Shown: piece after piece, positions 33,001 to 41,456 of the stretch
Layout: each line of letters opens with the position of its first letter
How positions within the stretch are numbered: the first letter of the stretch is position 1
NCBI GenBank assembly: GCA_032158295.1
Contig: CM063260.1
Coordinates: forward strand, 14,162,452 to 14,226,451
Length of the DNA: 64,000 bases
DNA from: Pycnopodia helianthoides
Lineage: Eukaryota; Echinodermata; Asteroidea; Forcipulatida; Asteriidae
Direction of reading: 5' to 3'
Position numbers and translations under genes: made by a program
The notes under the pieces: generated by a model
Seen by the model: the letters and a program-made list of their open reading frames with translations, nothing else
Told to the model about the DNA's origin: nothing
The model's database searches: none

Positions 33001-35180
33001 TAACAATGATATCATATCCACAAATTGGAATGCTTGCGTGTCATGAATTTATTACATATTTTCCAATAGACTGTGCAAGTCTTGTGCGTACTTGAAGATT
33101 TTTGGGACCAGTTGGTGTCCCACGTACATTGCTTAAACACTAAAGGAAACAAACTTGCGTGCTTTAACGGGTCTCAATGTTCGAATACTCATAGTAAGGA
33201 AAGGGTTTATAATTCAAGATACTTACTGTCATTCAAGTCTTGCTGTTTATAACAAAAAGTTAAGGAATAAATATCATTTTTTAAATCTCTCTGATTATGA
33301 AAGAAAAAGATCCTCAAAGTGCCTAGCACTGTAACCTGTCAGCAAATACTGACGGTAAAAAATAATATTTGGAAGAGTAAATCCCTACAGGGTGTAAGTT
33401 TTTAAGAGACATGAGGCTTAAAAAATTTATAAAAATTAAAACAGGTCAATTTATCTGGAGAGCAGTTTATATTGCCAGTTTTTGGTATATTTTTGCTGAT
33501 TTAAAGGATACGTATATTTCAAAAAGTCTCGGCTGTGGATGAGCTGGTAACGTTATAATCAGAAACTTCTCCAATCTGACTTGAAGGTCAGGTACCCAGG
33601 AGTCTTGAAAGAGTTCTTTATAGGATGGATGTTTAGTCGGGTCTGGAACAAAAGGAAGTGCGTAGAAGGGTAGAAACTCCGTCGTTTGACTCAAGACTGC
33701 TCCTCGAGATTCCAGGAATGTCTTGAAGGAAAGCATGGACTCTTCAACTTTGATTTTACTCTGTCCAAATAAAGAAAATATAGTAATGTTACACTATTAT
33801 AAACCTTCAAGTTAGCAGAGTGATTACTAATCTACCCAAATTGTCTGCATTTGATTTGCACAGTTAATCCTGGTGGGGTTGACTACAGATTTTGGGCTCT
33901 AACTTGAAAACCCTTACAAGGAGCTATATAAAGAATTTCACAACTACACAACTTACCTTCTTCCCAGTCGTAAGTTGGTACTTGATGGGGTAGATGGCAA
34001 AGTAGATGCTTAGATAGAATTCTAGTTTCTTGCAAACGGGATCGTTGCTCTTGACACTCTCTGGAATGTTTGCATCCCATAGAAGGAAAAACTCCTTGCG
34101 AGAACCGACTTTAAACATGGAGAGTAGATCGGACTGTGAAACAAATGAAACAATTATATCAGACAGCACTCACGATGTATCTAAAATGGCCACCTTTACC
34201 CTTACTCCAAAGGGTCTATGGCTTGAGACTGACCTAAGAATCCGCAACTATCAACCACTCTATGGTAACTCAACACCAAAATGTTTGGACTTGGATAAGA
34301 TTGGAATGCCTGGCCCAATAATACTTTTGTTTTCTCGGCCTACAGTCCTTATTACTCTTAATACTGTTTATCACACATCCGTGTAAGGGTAAACTAAAAT
34401 AGTGTTAACTTTCTTTTAAAATTTTAAATGGACAAGATTTCCTACCTGAAGATCCTTTTTCTTCATGTCCCATGGTCGCTGAGGCAACGGTTTCAATGGT
34501 TTACCTCTTTCTCTGGACTCTAACTCAAAGGACTTCAACGTTGTTCTGAAGGAACAAAACTCCAAATACTACAAAAGAAAACGAATATCACCAGGTTACT
34601 ATTAAGCATGTTGGATCACGCCTGGAATTACATGGAGGCCAGGTTAGGTCATGGCCTCTTAATGCCCTGGCCCCACCTTCCTAGAGCTGCTTAAGCACAA
34701 AAAGTAGCTAAGCACAACAAATTTATGCTTACCAGAATAAGGCTACTGCAGTAGCCAAACTACCATGTCACATGTACCATTTGTGTCTGGTATCTTGCTC
34801 ATTTCTGCTTTGTTAAGCAATACTTTCTGCTTAAGCATCTCTATGAAATTGGGCCCCGATCATGACCTTCGTGCCTGTTTAAAAGTTTCCCACAGACTTT
34901 AAGATTTTTCCAATGGAAGAGCCTTTTGTAAAATAAAAAATGTCCTTGCCCTCTCAAAGACAGAATTTTTGCCTGATGGATTCTTTACGTTGGTACAATG
35001 TACAAAACTGCAAAGTTATCCCATGTTTTTGAAAAACTTGGGTAACAATTTAACAAAAGGTCACTTATTCACAATGTGCTTTAAAAATAATTTATTCAAG
35101 AAACTCACCTCTTTAACTATTGAATTGATATCATCTTCAAATCCAACAAGGGAGCTCCCAGTCCCTCGTTTTGATCCCAT
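15042..35180 (-). CDS. ARMC9: ARMC9, LisH and armadillo-repeat ciliary protein (about 30 exons)
   Basis: ARMC9 acts at the basal body and cilium in animals. Start codon 35178-35180. Exons read on the minus strand (plus coordinates): 35109-35180, 34446-34568, 33957-34133, 33512-33760, 33228-33243, 32819-32985, 32251-32337, 31947-31984, 31309-31332, 30378-30486, 30097-30194, 29425-29515, 29185-29308, 28806-28945, 28389-28465, 27486-27560, 27243-27333, 26717-26769, 26247-26357, 25698-25739, 24732-24853, 24288-24327, 24077-24170, 23216-23287, 21709-21752, 21482-21546, 20777-20940, 19950-20051 and a less certain last exon 15042-15082. Phases agree throughout except in 30097-30194, one base short. 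Hallmarks: N-terminal LisH-like part, [70 protein letters not shown] and an acidic DDEEDEEPE stretch, all matching vertebrate ARMC9 as I recall it. About 900 codons if the frameshift is an error. The C-terminal third is low-complexity and least certain. Confidence 0.88.
15537..15923. mobile_element. TTAA-flanked MITE with terminal inverted repeats
   Basis: Bounded by TTAA on both sides. The ends are inverted repeats: AAGGCAGTGGACACTATTGG and CCAATAGTGTCCAGTGTCTT, each continuing into TAATTAC/GACAATTA. An internal palindrome GATTTCGAGACCTCAGAATT...GAGGTCTCGAAATC is present. No ORF. The TTAA flanks are typical of piggyBac- or Kolobok-type insertion. Confidence 0.75.
15950..16165 (-). mobile_element. 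tRNA-derived SINE, minus orientation
   Basis: On the minus strand: a tRNA-like head with box B (GTGGGTTCGAATCTCGG), then TTGGGCACGACACTTAACT, GCTTCTCATAACCCAGGAGT, GAATGGGTACCTGGGAGGG, and TGCCGGTGCTGCATAC. The same order of blocks is found at 43575-43802 (minus) and, partly, 53620-53915 (plus). Confidence 0.65.
16859..16944 (-). pseudogene. tRNA-Leu(CAA)-like sequence, probably a pseudogene or SINE head
   Basis: On the minus strand the 86-nt segment starts GTGTCATG and ends CATGACAC, a perfect acceptor-type pairing. It contains a box-A-like TGGCCAAGAAGTC, an anticodon region CCAGACTCAAGTTCTG (anticodon CAA) and a box-B-like GGGTTCAAATCCCAG, with a long variable region as in Leu tRNAs. One base is missing between acceptor and D stem and the anticodon stem has a mismatch, so function is doubtful. 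No SINE body follows. Confidence 0.5.
17363..18060. repeat. 47-bp G-rich minisatellite
   Basis: About 14-15 copies of a 47-bp unit (GACGGGGGAAGGGGTGTAAA, then GAGTGGGAGAGGTGAAGGGG, then TGAGAAG), with single-base variants (GAC/GAT, GAGAGG/GAGAAG). A degenerate purine-rich tail runs on to about 18330. It lies in the last ARMC9 intron. Runs of three to five G on one strand make G-quadruplex or triplex folding possible. Confidence 0.9.
19225..19500 (+). mobile_element. SINE-like repeat with box B
   Basis: CACCGGTTTGAATCCTGCCG is followed by TTGGGTTTTCAGTTCCTAAC, TGCTTGCATGGGTTTTTCCT and an AATAAATAAATAA tail near 19480. The same arrangement (GGTTCGAATCCCGG, GAGTTTTCAGTCCGTACC, TTGCTTGGGGTTTCCCC, AATAAATAAATAAAC) occurs at 51900-52095, so this is a repeat family. 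Confidence 0.55.
20157..20282. mobile_element. Fold-back MITE with CCATAGCC ends
   Basis: Starts TTGAATTGGCTGCTATGGCT and ends CCATAGCTGTAGCCGCTAGT: inverted ends around an internal CACCGCGCCATCATGCGTTG segment. Related copies at about 30800-30935, 28619-28692 and 62957-63062. Confidence 0.6.
21874..22046. mobile_element. CAGGCCTGGAATT element, full copy with target duplication
   Basis: About 173 bp, bounded by CAGGCCTGGAATT and its exact reverse complement form (AATTCCAGGCCTG), flanked on both sides by TTAGAC, a 6-bp target-site duplication. Internal words CTTGGCCTC, AAGTTTCCCATAGACTTTAA, GGAAGTGCCCTTTGC. It abuts the 38-bp array in the ARMC9 intron. Confidence 0.8.
22062..23243. repeat. 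38-bp splice-site minisatellite, array A (about 31 units)
   Basis: About 31 tandem copies of a 38-bp unit; plus-strand words TTACTTACCATTCGTTGG and TTTCTCATACAGGTCACATG. Read on the minus strand (ARMC9 sense) each unit is the end of an exon (GTGACCTGTATGAGAAACCA, then ACGAATG) followed by a consensus donor GTAAGTAACAT. The array begins, in the ARMC9 direction, at the 3' end of the exon 23216-23287. Variants change the donor to GTGAGT or GTGAAGT, or CGAATG to TGAATG. Confidence 0.95.
23216..23287 (-). CDS. ARMC9: Duplicated ARMC9 exon between the two arrays
   Basis: A 72-nt candidate exon with acceptor GATGAGTTGTAACAG and donor AATG|GTAAGT. It is phase 1 to phase 1 and open, ending in DLYEKPTN, like the neighbouring exon 24077-24170, which ends in DLYEKPMN. 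The intron sequence in front is also alike (GGTAAACAACATTAAC.. versus GGTAAACACACATTAACC.. and TTTGGATG in both), so this is a diverged tandem copy. Whether it is used in mRNA is not known. Confidence 0.55.
23328..24104. repeat. 38-bp splice-site minisatellite, array B (about 20 units)
   Basis: About 20 copies of the same 38-bp unit as in array A, directly joined to the 3' end of the ARMC9 exon 24077-24170. One unit near 23895 has an extra T. ARMC9-sense units again carry GACCTGTATGAGAAACCAAT followed by GAATG|GTAAGTAACATGT. Confidence 0.95.
26090..26215. repeat. Short GGGAATGGGAGAT tandem repeat
   Basis: Several copies of GATGGGAATGGGA and diverged GGGAATGGGGG words just downstream (ARMC9 sense) of exon 26247-26357. 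Simple-sequence DNA, no coding potential. Confidence 0.6.
26565..26710 (-). mobile_element. tRNA-headed SINE fragment
   Basis: On the minus strand: GAGTACACCGTATTCAAGTT, CTGTGTGAGTTTGAATCCCG and GGTCACAATGCTTGTACCC. TTCAAGTTCTG matches the anticodon region of the tRNA-Leu(CAA)-like segment at 16859-16944, and the box B is recognisable. Confidence 0.45.
26907..27083. mobile_element. GGGCCCAATTTCAT element, copy 3
   Basis: Left end CAGGGCCCAATGTCATTGAG, right end GCAGCTCTATGAAATTGGGC followed by CCTGG. The terminal 20-30 bases are inverted repeats; internal words match the other copies. In an ARMC9 intron. Confidence 0.75.
28619..28692. mobile_element. Small fold-back element with GGCTATGGC / GCCATAGCC ends
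   Basis: CTCGGCTATGGCTGTTGGTT at the left and CAGCAGTTAGCCATAGCC at the right form a hairpin. Probably an internally deleted member of the family at 20157 and 30800. Confidence 0.45.
29552..30080. repeat. 42-43-bp minisatellite next to the frameshifted ARMC9 exon
   Basis: About twelve copies of a 42-43-bp unit (GGTGGTTGATGGGTTACTTG, then TAGGCTAGAGGGGTGAGGGT). It ends about 17 bases from the donor of exon 30097-30194 and starts about 37 bases from the acceptor of exon 29425-29515, so nearly the whole intron is repeat. Confidence 0.9.
30097..30194 (-). CDS. ARMC9: ARMC9 exon with an apparent 1-nt deletion
   Basis: 98 nt between phase-0 neighbours (30378-30486 and 29425-29515), where 99 would be expected. 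The start reads RLTRSEPGE; the end only makes sense in another frame ([15 protein letters not shown]). In the unshifted frame a TAG follows about 23 codons in. The shift lies around plus 30160-30170 (GAACACGAGAT on the minus strand). Confidence 0.75.
30795..30935. mobile_element. Fold-back MITE of the CCATAGCC family
   Basis: Starts GTCCGACTTGGCGGCTATGA and ends TAGCCATAACCGCCAATTAT, inverted ends around GCGTCATTACGCGATGGAAG. Same family as 20157-20282. Confidence 0.6.
31103..31257. mobile_element. CAGGCCTGGAATT element, copy
   Basis: AAGGCCTGGAATTACATGTA at the left and AATGAAATTCCAGGCCTG at the right; internal AAACTTCCCACAGACTTTAA matches the full copies at 21874 and 50021. In an ARMC9 intron. 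I do not see a clear target duplication. Confidence 0.7.
31613..31800 (+). mobile_element. SINE-like dispersed repeat
   Basis: Same blocks as 8595-8880: CCCTTGTGGTTTATTTCTTG, TGTGATCCCTGGCTATAGTG, TCTATGACTTCTGACTTGGC and TTTGTCTTTGTTCAACCCC. The box-B region is missing here. Confidence 0.5.
32431..32560. mobile_element. CAGGCCTGGAATT element, truncated and inverted copy
   Basis: Starts CAGGCCTGGAATTTCATCTT and reads TTGAGAGGGCAAGGCCATTT, i.e. the other orientation of the family, and fades out after CAAGACCAGGGTATTACAG; the other end is lost. Confidence 0.65.
34266..34330. repeat. Dispersed repeat shared with 41900-41945
   Basis: CAACACCAAAATGTTTGGAC and the following TTGGATAAGATTGG occur almost identically at 41904-41938 in the YBX gene region. 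Both copies continue with TGCCTGGCCC. Short, with no clear ends. Confidence 0.5.
34618..34976. mobile_element. CAGGCCTGGAATT element split by another element
   Basis: The left part (ACGCCTGGAATTACATGGAG to about 34679) and the right part (from CATGACCTTCGTGCCTGTTT at about 34860 to 34976) belong to one diverged CAGGCCTGGAATT element. They are separated by a complete GGGCCCAATTTCAT element, so the insertion order is readable. Confidence 0.65.
34680..34858. mobile_element. GGGCCCAATTTCAT element, copy 4 (nested)
   Basis: AGAGCTGCTTAAGCACAAAA at the left and AGCATCTCTATGAAATTGGG at the right, inserted inside the older element at 34618-34976. The left end seems to lack the outer GGGCCC bases. 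Confidence 0.65.
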
Positions 35181-35311
35181 ATTGCAGAACTGTCCCCGAT
35201 GTTCTTGACTATATTCACAACCAAATACTTATTACCACTGCATTTCAAGAAGACCTCATCCTTACTCCAATCATGTGCAGAATTGTAAAAATTTTAACGG
35301 CTTCTGTTTTC
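35109..35311 (-). other. ARMC9: ARMC9 exon 2 with 5' UTR and start codon
   Basis: The acceptor TCTTCTATTCTTTGCAG ends at 35312. About 131 nt of 5' UTR, including at least two upstream ATGs, precede the start codon at 35180. The first exon is non-coding and its donor is probably GGGAAAA|GTAAGT near 36242. Confidence 0.5.
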
Positions 35312-35379
35312 TGCAAAGAATAGAAGAACATTTTGAAATGCCAACAGCAGGTAAACATAAAACAGCTCTAACTTGAGTC

Positions 35380-35565
35380 CTTGAGCAAGACACTTACAAG
35401 TTACATTGTAAATGTAATAGTACAATTGGGTACATGCTGCAAAGGCAGAGATGGTTCTTGTGATTGAGTTAGCATGTTACGCTAGATACGTTACTCCGGA
35501 GGTCGTTGGTTCAAATCCAGCTCTAGCCAATTTGTCTTTGTTCAACCCCAAATAAATTTTTTTAT
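35380..35565 (+). mobile_element. Composite SINE-like repeat
   Basis: GAGCAAGACACTTACAAG resembles the core of the SINE at 53620; GGTTCTTGTGATTGAGTTAG also matches it; then GGAGGTCGTTGGTTCAAATC and TTTGTCTTTGTTCAACCCC match the tail of 8595-8880. Seems to join two repeat modules. Confidence 0.45.
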
Positions 35566-36241
35566 ACATGGAAGAAAACAAGTAACTGCCTAAACATTCA
35601 TTATTTTTAGATGCACACGATGCAGATGATGTACTTATTAAGTTATACTAAAAACCCTTTTCCTGCCATTTAAAAAAATTAATTGAATGTATGTCAACAA
35701 AGCTAGTCACGAAGTATAGATTAGTATTAGTATTTATATATAGTAATGGTATTCCTCCATTGTAACTTATAATGTAAGTTGTGTTGTAATGTAAATTTGT
35801 AAGTATTTTATTTGTAAGTATTTTTAATTTGTTTGCCCAGGCAGAGCAGACCTTTCAACACTACAGTGAGTTATCACCAAAATACCAGGAGGAAGGAATC
35901 ACTTCAGCTGGCTTGCGCCTATGTACTTAGTTTTTAAATGGAGGCAGGAACTTTGACTGCACAACGAACGCGTCCATCGTTACGAGAAAACCAATCATGC
36001 GTGCAAATGATCTAATCTAGTCAGTGTTTTTTTTTACATGCACAGTATGTAAGATAAAACTACACAGACAGAAAGTGACAGAGAGAGACGTTACACTAAA
36101 TTACTGTTACAGCTGACTTCATACAATCATCCTAGACAAAAACACGTCATTTAGTTCATACAAATTTATTCTTTAACTGCATTCAATTAAATTGAATTGC
36201 CGAAACATATAAGGTCATTTATTCATGAAAATTTGACTTAC

Positions 36242-36456
36242 TTTTCCCGTCTGATGTCACCCAAGAAATGGTTTTGGTATTTTGATTCAGTTTCGTACCC
36301 ATCTGTGCTTTTACTTAGTTTCCACCATTCATTGATGAAGTAACGTATAATTATAGTTCTGGGTACGAGAAAGTCAAATGGTATCCGGCCTGGTTAGCGC
36401 ATGAAAATCAAGCAATAAATAATGCTCTTTTTCGAGTACCAGTTCTTATATCAAAG
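36242..36456. promoter_or_regulatory. Shared head-to-head promoter of ARMC9 and PPIH
   Basis: The probable donor of the non-coding ARMC9 first exon (minus strand) lies near 36242 and the PPIH start codon at 36457 (plus), so both transcripts must start within about 215 bp. No TATA box is seen. Start sites are inferred, not visible. Confidence 0.45.
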
Positions 36457-39148
36457 ATGGCGGGTAACACAACGACGTCTGAAAATCCCATAGTTTTCTT
36501 CGATGTTTCTGTCGGAGGACAGGTATAAAATTACTTTAAACGGCATTTTACGTGTTAATCATAACATTGGGGATCGAATGATTTGTGTAGAAAATTCGTC
36601 TGATTTATAATATTGCTGCTACTGTAGCAGTACCAGTTTAAGTTCAGAGTTGTATGTTTGTGAAGTAAGTTTAGCAATAGGATTCAGGAGTAGGACGCCC
36701 TCTTTTGAATCGTTTGATGGTTATTTATTTGTTCAATTAATTAAATAAGAACTAACTCATAAAGTAAAACAACTGACAAAGGTAGATTTAAACTATTTAT
36801 CCACACACTCACATGTATTTAAATAAATAAAATTTTACATTTTGAGCCTTGTAAATAAGTTCGAAGTTAAATCAATTTGATGTTTTTTTTATATTTTTGA
36901 TTAAAATTTAATAAGGAACGCTTTGTCAGACCATAGACAGGAAGAGCAGGACAAGGACTAAGAAGTATTGCTTTGACTTTAGTTTTATAGACTTTTCTTT
37001 AGAGTGATCACAGGTATTTGTGTTGATAAATATTAATATTTGTCTGGTCCATCCTTTCGAGATGATGGCTGACATTTCAGATAATGTCATTGTCAGTTCC
37101 CCTTCCTTGCTCCCAATCGGTCGTAGCTTTAAAGTCTAGTGGATGGAGGGTTCAATGAATAGTTTCAGTTTCAGTTTGGGCTATTTTGTCATGCTAGTGA
37201 GTAGTGGTGATAGCTGTGCGTACGCTGGTTGTACTACCTAGAACTAAAAGTAAAAACAAAACTGTTAATTTATTATTCTTGAAATAATACATTTTTTGTC
37301 ATTCGATGTTCATTTTATTAAAAAAAAATAATAATTTGTTTCCAAGGACATTGGAAGGATGAAGATGGAACTGTTTGCAAATGTCGTTCCCAAAACTGCT
37401 GAGAATTTTAGGCAGTTTTGCACAGGAGAGTACAGGTAACTGCACTTTTCATTCTGTAGTTTAATTTTTGCCCATTTGGTGGTCCATTTACACAACAGAA
37501 TAAAGTCTGTATGATTTAGTAATATTTAGCTGTTATAATCCCTCGATCCGCCCTGACGATTCATAACACAATGGAGATCATAACCATGTCCATTTTGATG
37601 TGTGTTTTCATTCTTGAAAGTGGAAAAAATCAGACAAATCTGATCAACAGGATGACAGAAATGGCTGAAATGGTGAAAGATACAAATAAGTACATATTCT
37701 TTCTCATAACCCTCCAGTTTCGATCGTCGGAAGGATTGAGGGTTACGATTTATACGATTTATGAGGCAACCCTATACAATTATCAATCACTTTGATCGTT
37801 GTTTTACAGAGATGAAAAGTCAACTCCCATAGGATATAAAGGAGCTCTGTTCCATCGTGTCATTAAAGATTTCATGATCCAAGGAGGTGATTTTATTAAG
37901 GTACGTACAAATTTAACAATCACACTGATGTGAAATAATTCCGCTCTGAGATGGTTTTCTTTTTAAGCCCCGGCTATCTAAAAATCAACTTGAACGAAAT
38001 CACTCAAACTACTTTAACTATCTATCCTTGTTTATTTTGTGTGAAGAATCCATGAGCTGGGTGAAGGTTGTTTATCTTCAATGCTATGTGTTTTCCATTG
38101 TCTTGTTCAGATTCTGTTTGTCACAGTGCTGTTTTGATTTCAAGGCACTTTGGAGCTTTTTGTAAATCTCAGCGTGGTTTTTGTCATTTCCATTAAAAAT
38201 GTTGTTTTGTATTGCACCCTCATTCTTTAGATGTCTCTTTTAATTTGCTGCATTTTTTATTTTTGTAATTTTTTGTATTTAGGGTGATGGTACTGGATCA
38301 GCGTGCATCTACAATGGTTCCTGTTTTCCAGATGAAAATTTCAAATTAAAACACGATGCCCCAGGACTTCTGTCTATGGTAACTTTTTCCACAATATACT
38401 TCTGAATATTATTCTGTATACATATGTAAATGATGTTAAAGGTAGACCGATTTCACAAAGCACTAAGATTCATCTTGAGATGAGTTGTCAGTAATGCCAG
38501 AGTGATTTGTATTGTGACATCACATTTTGCTTAGCAATCAAGAGTGATTTGCAGTTAAGATTGATCTTAGCTCTTTGTGAAATCGAGCACCAGGCCTCAA
38601 AAACTAAACCTTTCTCTTAAAGTTTGCTTGTAACGTAAACAATAATTAATTGTCTTATCATTTCTTAAATTGTATGACTGCAGGCAAACTCAGGGCCTAG
38701 CACAAACGGATGCCAGTTCTTCATCACGTGTGCCAAGTGTGATTTCTTAGATGGTAAACATGTCGTGTTTGGGAAAGTTACAGATGGACTTCTTGTATTG
38801 AGAAAGATTGAGGTTAGTTTTACTTTATTTTATTATTTTTTGCATTCTGATTGCTGAACTGACTCAAATTAACTGTGTTCCTTGACACCAGCTAATATTT
38901 ATTGTTAAGCAAAATGATACTAAGATAGTCTGCAATATTATTAGGAATTTTTTATTCCAGCTTTGCTAATTTCAAATGTATATATTTAAAATCTCATCTT
39001 ATGTAAATTGGCAAAAAGACAATCGGCCTGAGAAATCGTTCTCTTTAAAAACAAAATTATTATTATTTATTTTTTTCAGAGTGTACCAACAGGACCAAAC
39101 AACAAACCCAAGCTACCTGTTGTAATATCACAGTGTGGAGAAATGTGA
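36457..39148 (+). CDS. PPIH: Peptidyl-prolyl cis-trans isomerase H (U4/U6.U5 snRNP cyclophilin)
   Basis: Nuclear cyclophilin that binds the U4/U6-60K/90K complex in the tri-snRNP and isomerises proline bonds. Six coding exons: 36457-36522, 37347-37435, 37810-37900, 38283-38378, 38684-38812, 39080-39148, with GT-AG borders and matching phases; 179 aa, as for human PPIH (177). The protein is nearly all one cyclophilin domain: [42 protein letters not shown] (catalytic R68, F73, M74, Q76), [28 protein letters not shown], and the PPIH-type C terminus VVISQCGEM. It has one more residue than human around [10 protein letters not shown]. The Trp of the CsA-binding site is Phe (F135). The start ATG sits in CAAAGATGG. 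AATAAA at 40043. Confidence 0.97.
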
Positions 39149-39212
39149 ACATTATACGAACCCAAGCTACCTGTTGGAACATCACAGTGTGGAGAAATGT
39201 GAACATTACACA
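39105..39212. repeat. Tandem duplication of the PPIH stop-codon region
   Basis: About 52 bp spanning the last codons (CCCAAGCTACCTGTTGTAAT, then CACAGTGTGGAGAAATGTGA) is repeated straight after the stop codon with few changes (GTTGGAACATCACAG...). The second copy lies in the 3' UTR. Confidence 0.8.
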
Positions 39213-40060
39213 AACTCAGTGGTGTAAACAAGTACATTGCCATGTATGGAAAAGATGGATTGTCAGTGATGGACTATAGAGGGCACTGTTTAACACTAGC
39301 AGCAGTGTTTGACCACCAGTGCCATGGAAGTTTCCTACAAATGACACTCCTCCATACCGAGGCTGAAAAGGAAATAGGCTGGCCCCATTCTTTATAATTT
39401 CAGTACTTCGGTCGAACCTATAAAGCCAGGAAACCAAACAATGGTGGTACAATGTGATTTTCCTAAATAGACTGTGCCCTTTGTTTTAATCTCAACCACC
39501 CTCAATTGAAATCTGCCTGATGGTGGTCTGTAGTCGATGCTTGCTTGTTCAGTAGCAACCTCAAAGTTCATTTCATAATTCACTTTAGGCCACATGTTTT
39601 TTGTTAGCTTACTATAATTCCTTTTGGCAGTTTGACCCCTACAATGACAAACGGGGCAGTCAGTGATCATGGTGCAAGGTGGTGGTCAATACCATACATG
39701 GATATGCAGCTCAGCCCTTGTACTAAATAACATTTTCTTACCAACGGGCCAAATATCATGCCTAAAACTTGTTTTGGTTTCGGCATGACATCAGTTGGGA
39801 AATTTTGTTTCTATTTTTGAGATTCTTTTCGTTTCCACAAACCCATATTAAAAGAAAAAACAGAAGGCTGCATCTACTTGTTTACTTTAAAATGCAACCC
39901 TTATTTGCTTCTACAAATAAACCTGTTCAACATAGAAAGATGATAATGCGTTCTAGTGGAGACTACTGTTTCTTCTACTGGGATATGTATTTGTACATTA
40001 TTTTGTAATTATCGTCGGCTAAGATCATTGATGATACTTTGGAATAAATAATCAGACACG
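39149..40060 (+). other. PPIH: PPIH 3' UTR
   Basis: About 0.9 kb with no splice or coding support, ending near AATAAA at 40043-40048. No dispersed repeats recognised. Confidence 0.45.
40043..40048 (+). terminator. PPIH: PPIH polyadenylation signal
   Basis: AATAAA in TTTGGAATAAATAATC, about 0.9 kb after the stop. The opposing YBX signal lies about 70 bp further on, so the two transcripts end tail-to-tail. Confidence 0.5.
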
Positions 40061-40113
40061 ATAAAAACTTTACAAAAGTACACAGAAAGAAATTTCTTTG
40101 CTCAAACATGGTG

Positions 40114-40119
40114 TTTATT
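40114..40119 (-). terminator. Possible YBX polyadenylation signal
   Basis: Minus-strand AATAAA in CAAAAAATAAACACC. This gives a 3' UTR of about 1.3 kb. Another candidate lies near 40949. Confidence 0.4.
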
Positions 40120-41456
40120 TTTTGAGCCTCATTTGGATTTGTGTTGTAGCTTCTAAGATCTTACAGAGCATTATTATTATCACAAATGAGATCTCCTGCT
40201 ATAGATGGTAGAAAATGAAATGGAAAGAAATTATGCAGGAATAACAACAAAAGTGCCAAAAATAGGAACAATAGTCCTCAAAGCCGCAGGGAATTAAATA
40301 AGAAAATTGACCTTTGGCCTGGCACCTGCCAAAACAAAATTTGAATCTTCCAAACTTATTTAAGTTTTCATTCTTTTTAAATAATTTCATTTTTATAGAA
40401 TTCCCAATCCCCAAAATTCAAAAAATACTATCCCCAAAACAAAACGTTTAATGCAGCAAATGCAATTTGTCTTCTTTTTTTCCAAGACGGATTTCAGATA
40501 TAAATGAAACTTTTCAAAATTAACTTTTTAGTCAAATTCATCAAATGGTACAAAATGTCCTACAAAATGAAATACAACTTGTTGGCAGATACCTGGGTTT
40601 TGTACTACAAAACCACAGCCAAATCGGTCCGATCCAAAATGACACATATACCTCAACTACAAATACATTAACGTCTGCTCTACGTAGTGCCAGGGCTTAC
40701 GATCTTACAAAGTTATTCCCCAAAAAGTATTCAATATTCAACATGTTGCCATGGCATCAAGGTCTGACGATGTAGCTAAGTGTCTGTAACCGGTTTCTCT
40801 AATGTCCAATTATTTGGCCTTAATTCATTAAGTAGTTATCTTTTTATGACTTTGGTTTCTTTATAAAAATCATTGCAAATTGCCAAATATTGCAAAAGGT
40901 TCTTGTATCCTTCGTGGTAAATTTTCCGCCATAAAGTACTGTTTTTATTTAACATGCCACAGACAGCAAGTTTACACCAAGTGTCTTGAGACAAGTCTTT
41001 GAAACACCTGCAAAGTTATTGGTAGGTATTACCAGAACTAATTTGAAAGTCGTGGTAAAGGTATACATTAAAGGTAGAATTTGCCATAACGGGCTGATTC
41101 TGTAATCCTATAGTGGTTGGAGTTTCTAGGAAGCCTCTCAACTATTTTTTGAAATTGGTCGAAGAAGATTGTGCTGAATTTGTGTTTCAAGGACTACAAA
41201 CACTGATGTAAACAGGCCTTAAGTGCACAACATCCTGGCTATGGATTATGAATGCCAACTACCTTAATTTCACCAATCATCTCCACAGACTGGGAGGGTT
41301 TACATCAATTACCTTCCAAATCCCAAATGTCTGAAAATAATATCCGATGGTTGTTAGTGCAGGATGTTTGATCCCACATGATGTTTCTATCCCTAGGGTG
41401 TATAATGTGGGCGTGTTTGTGGGCATGTCTCTCTGCCTGGCCTAACTTGGTGTTAT

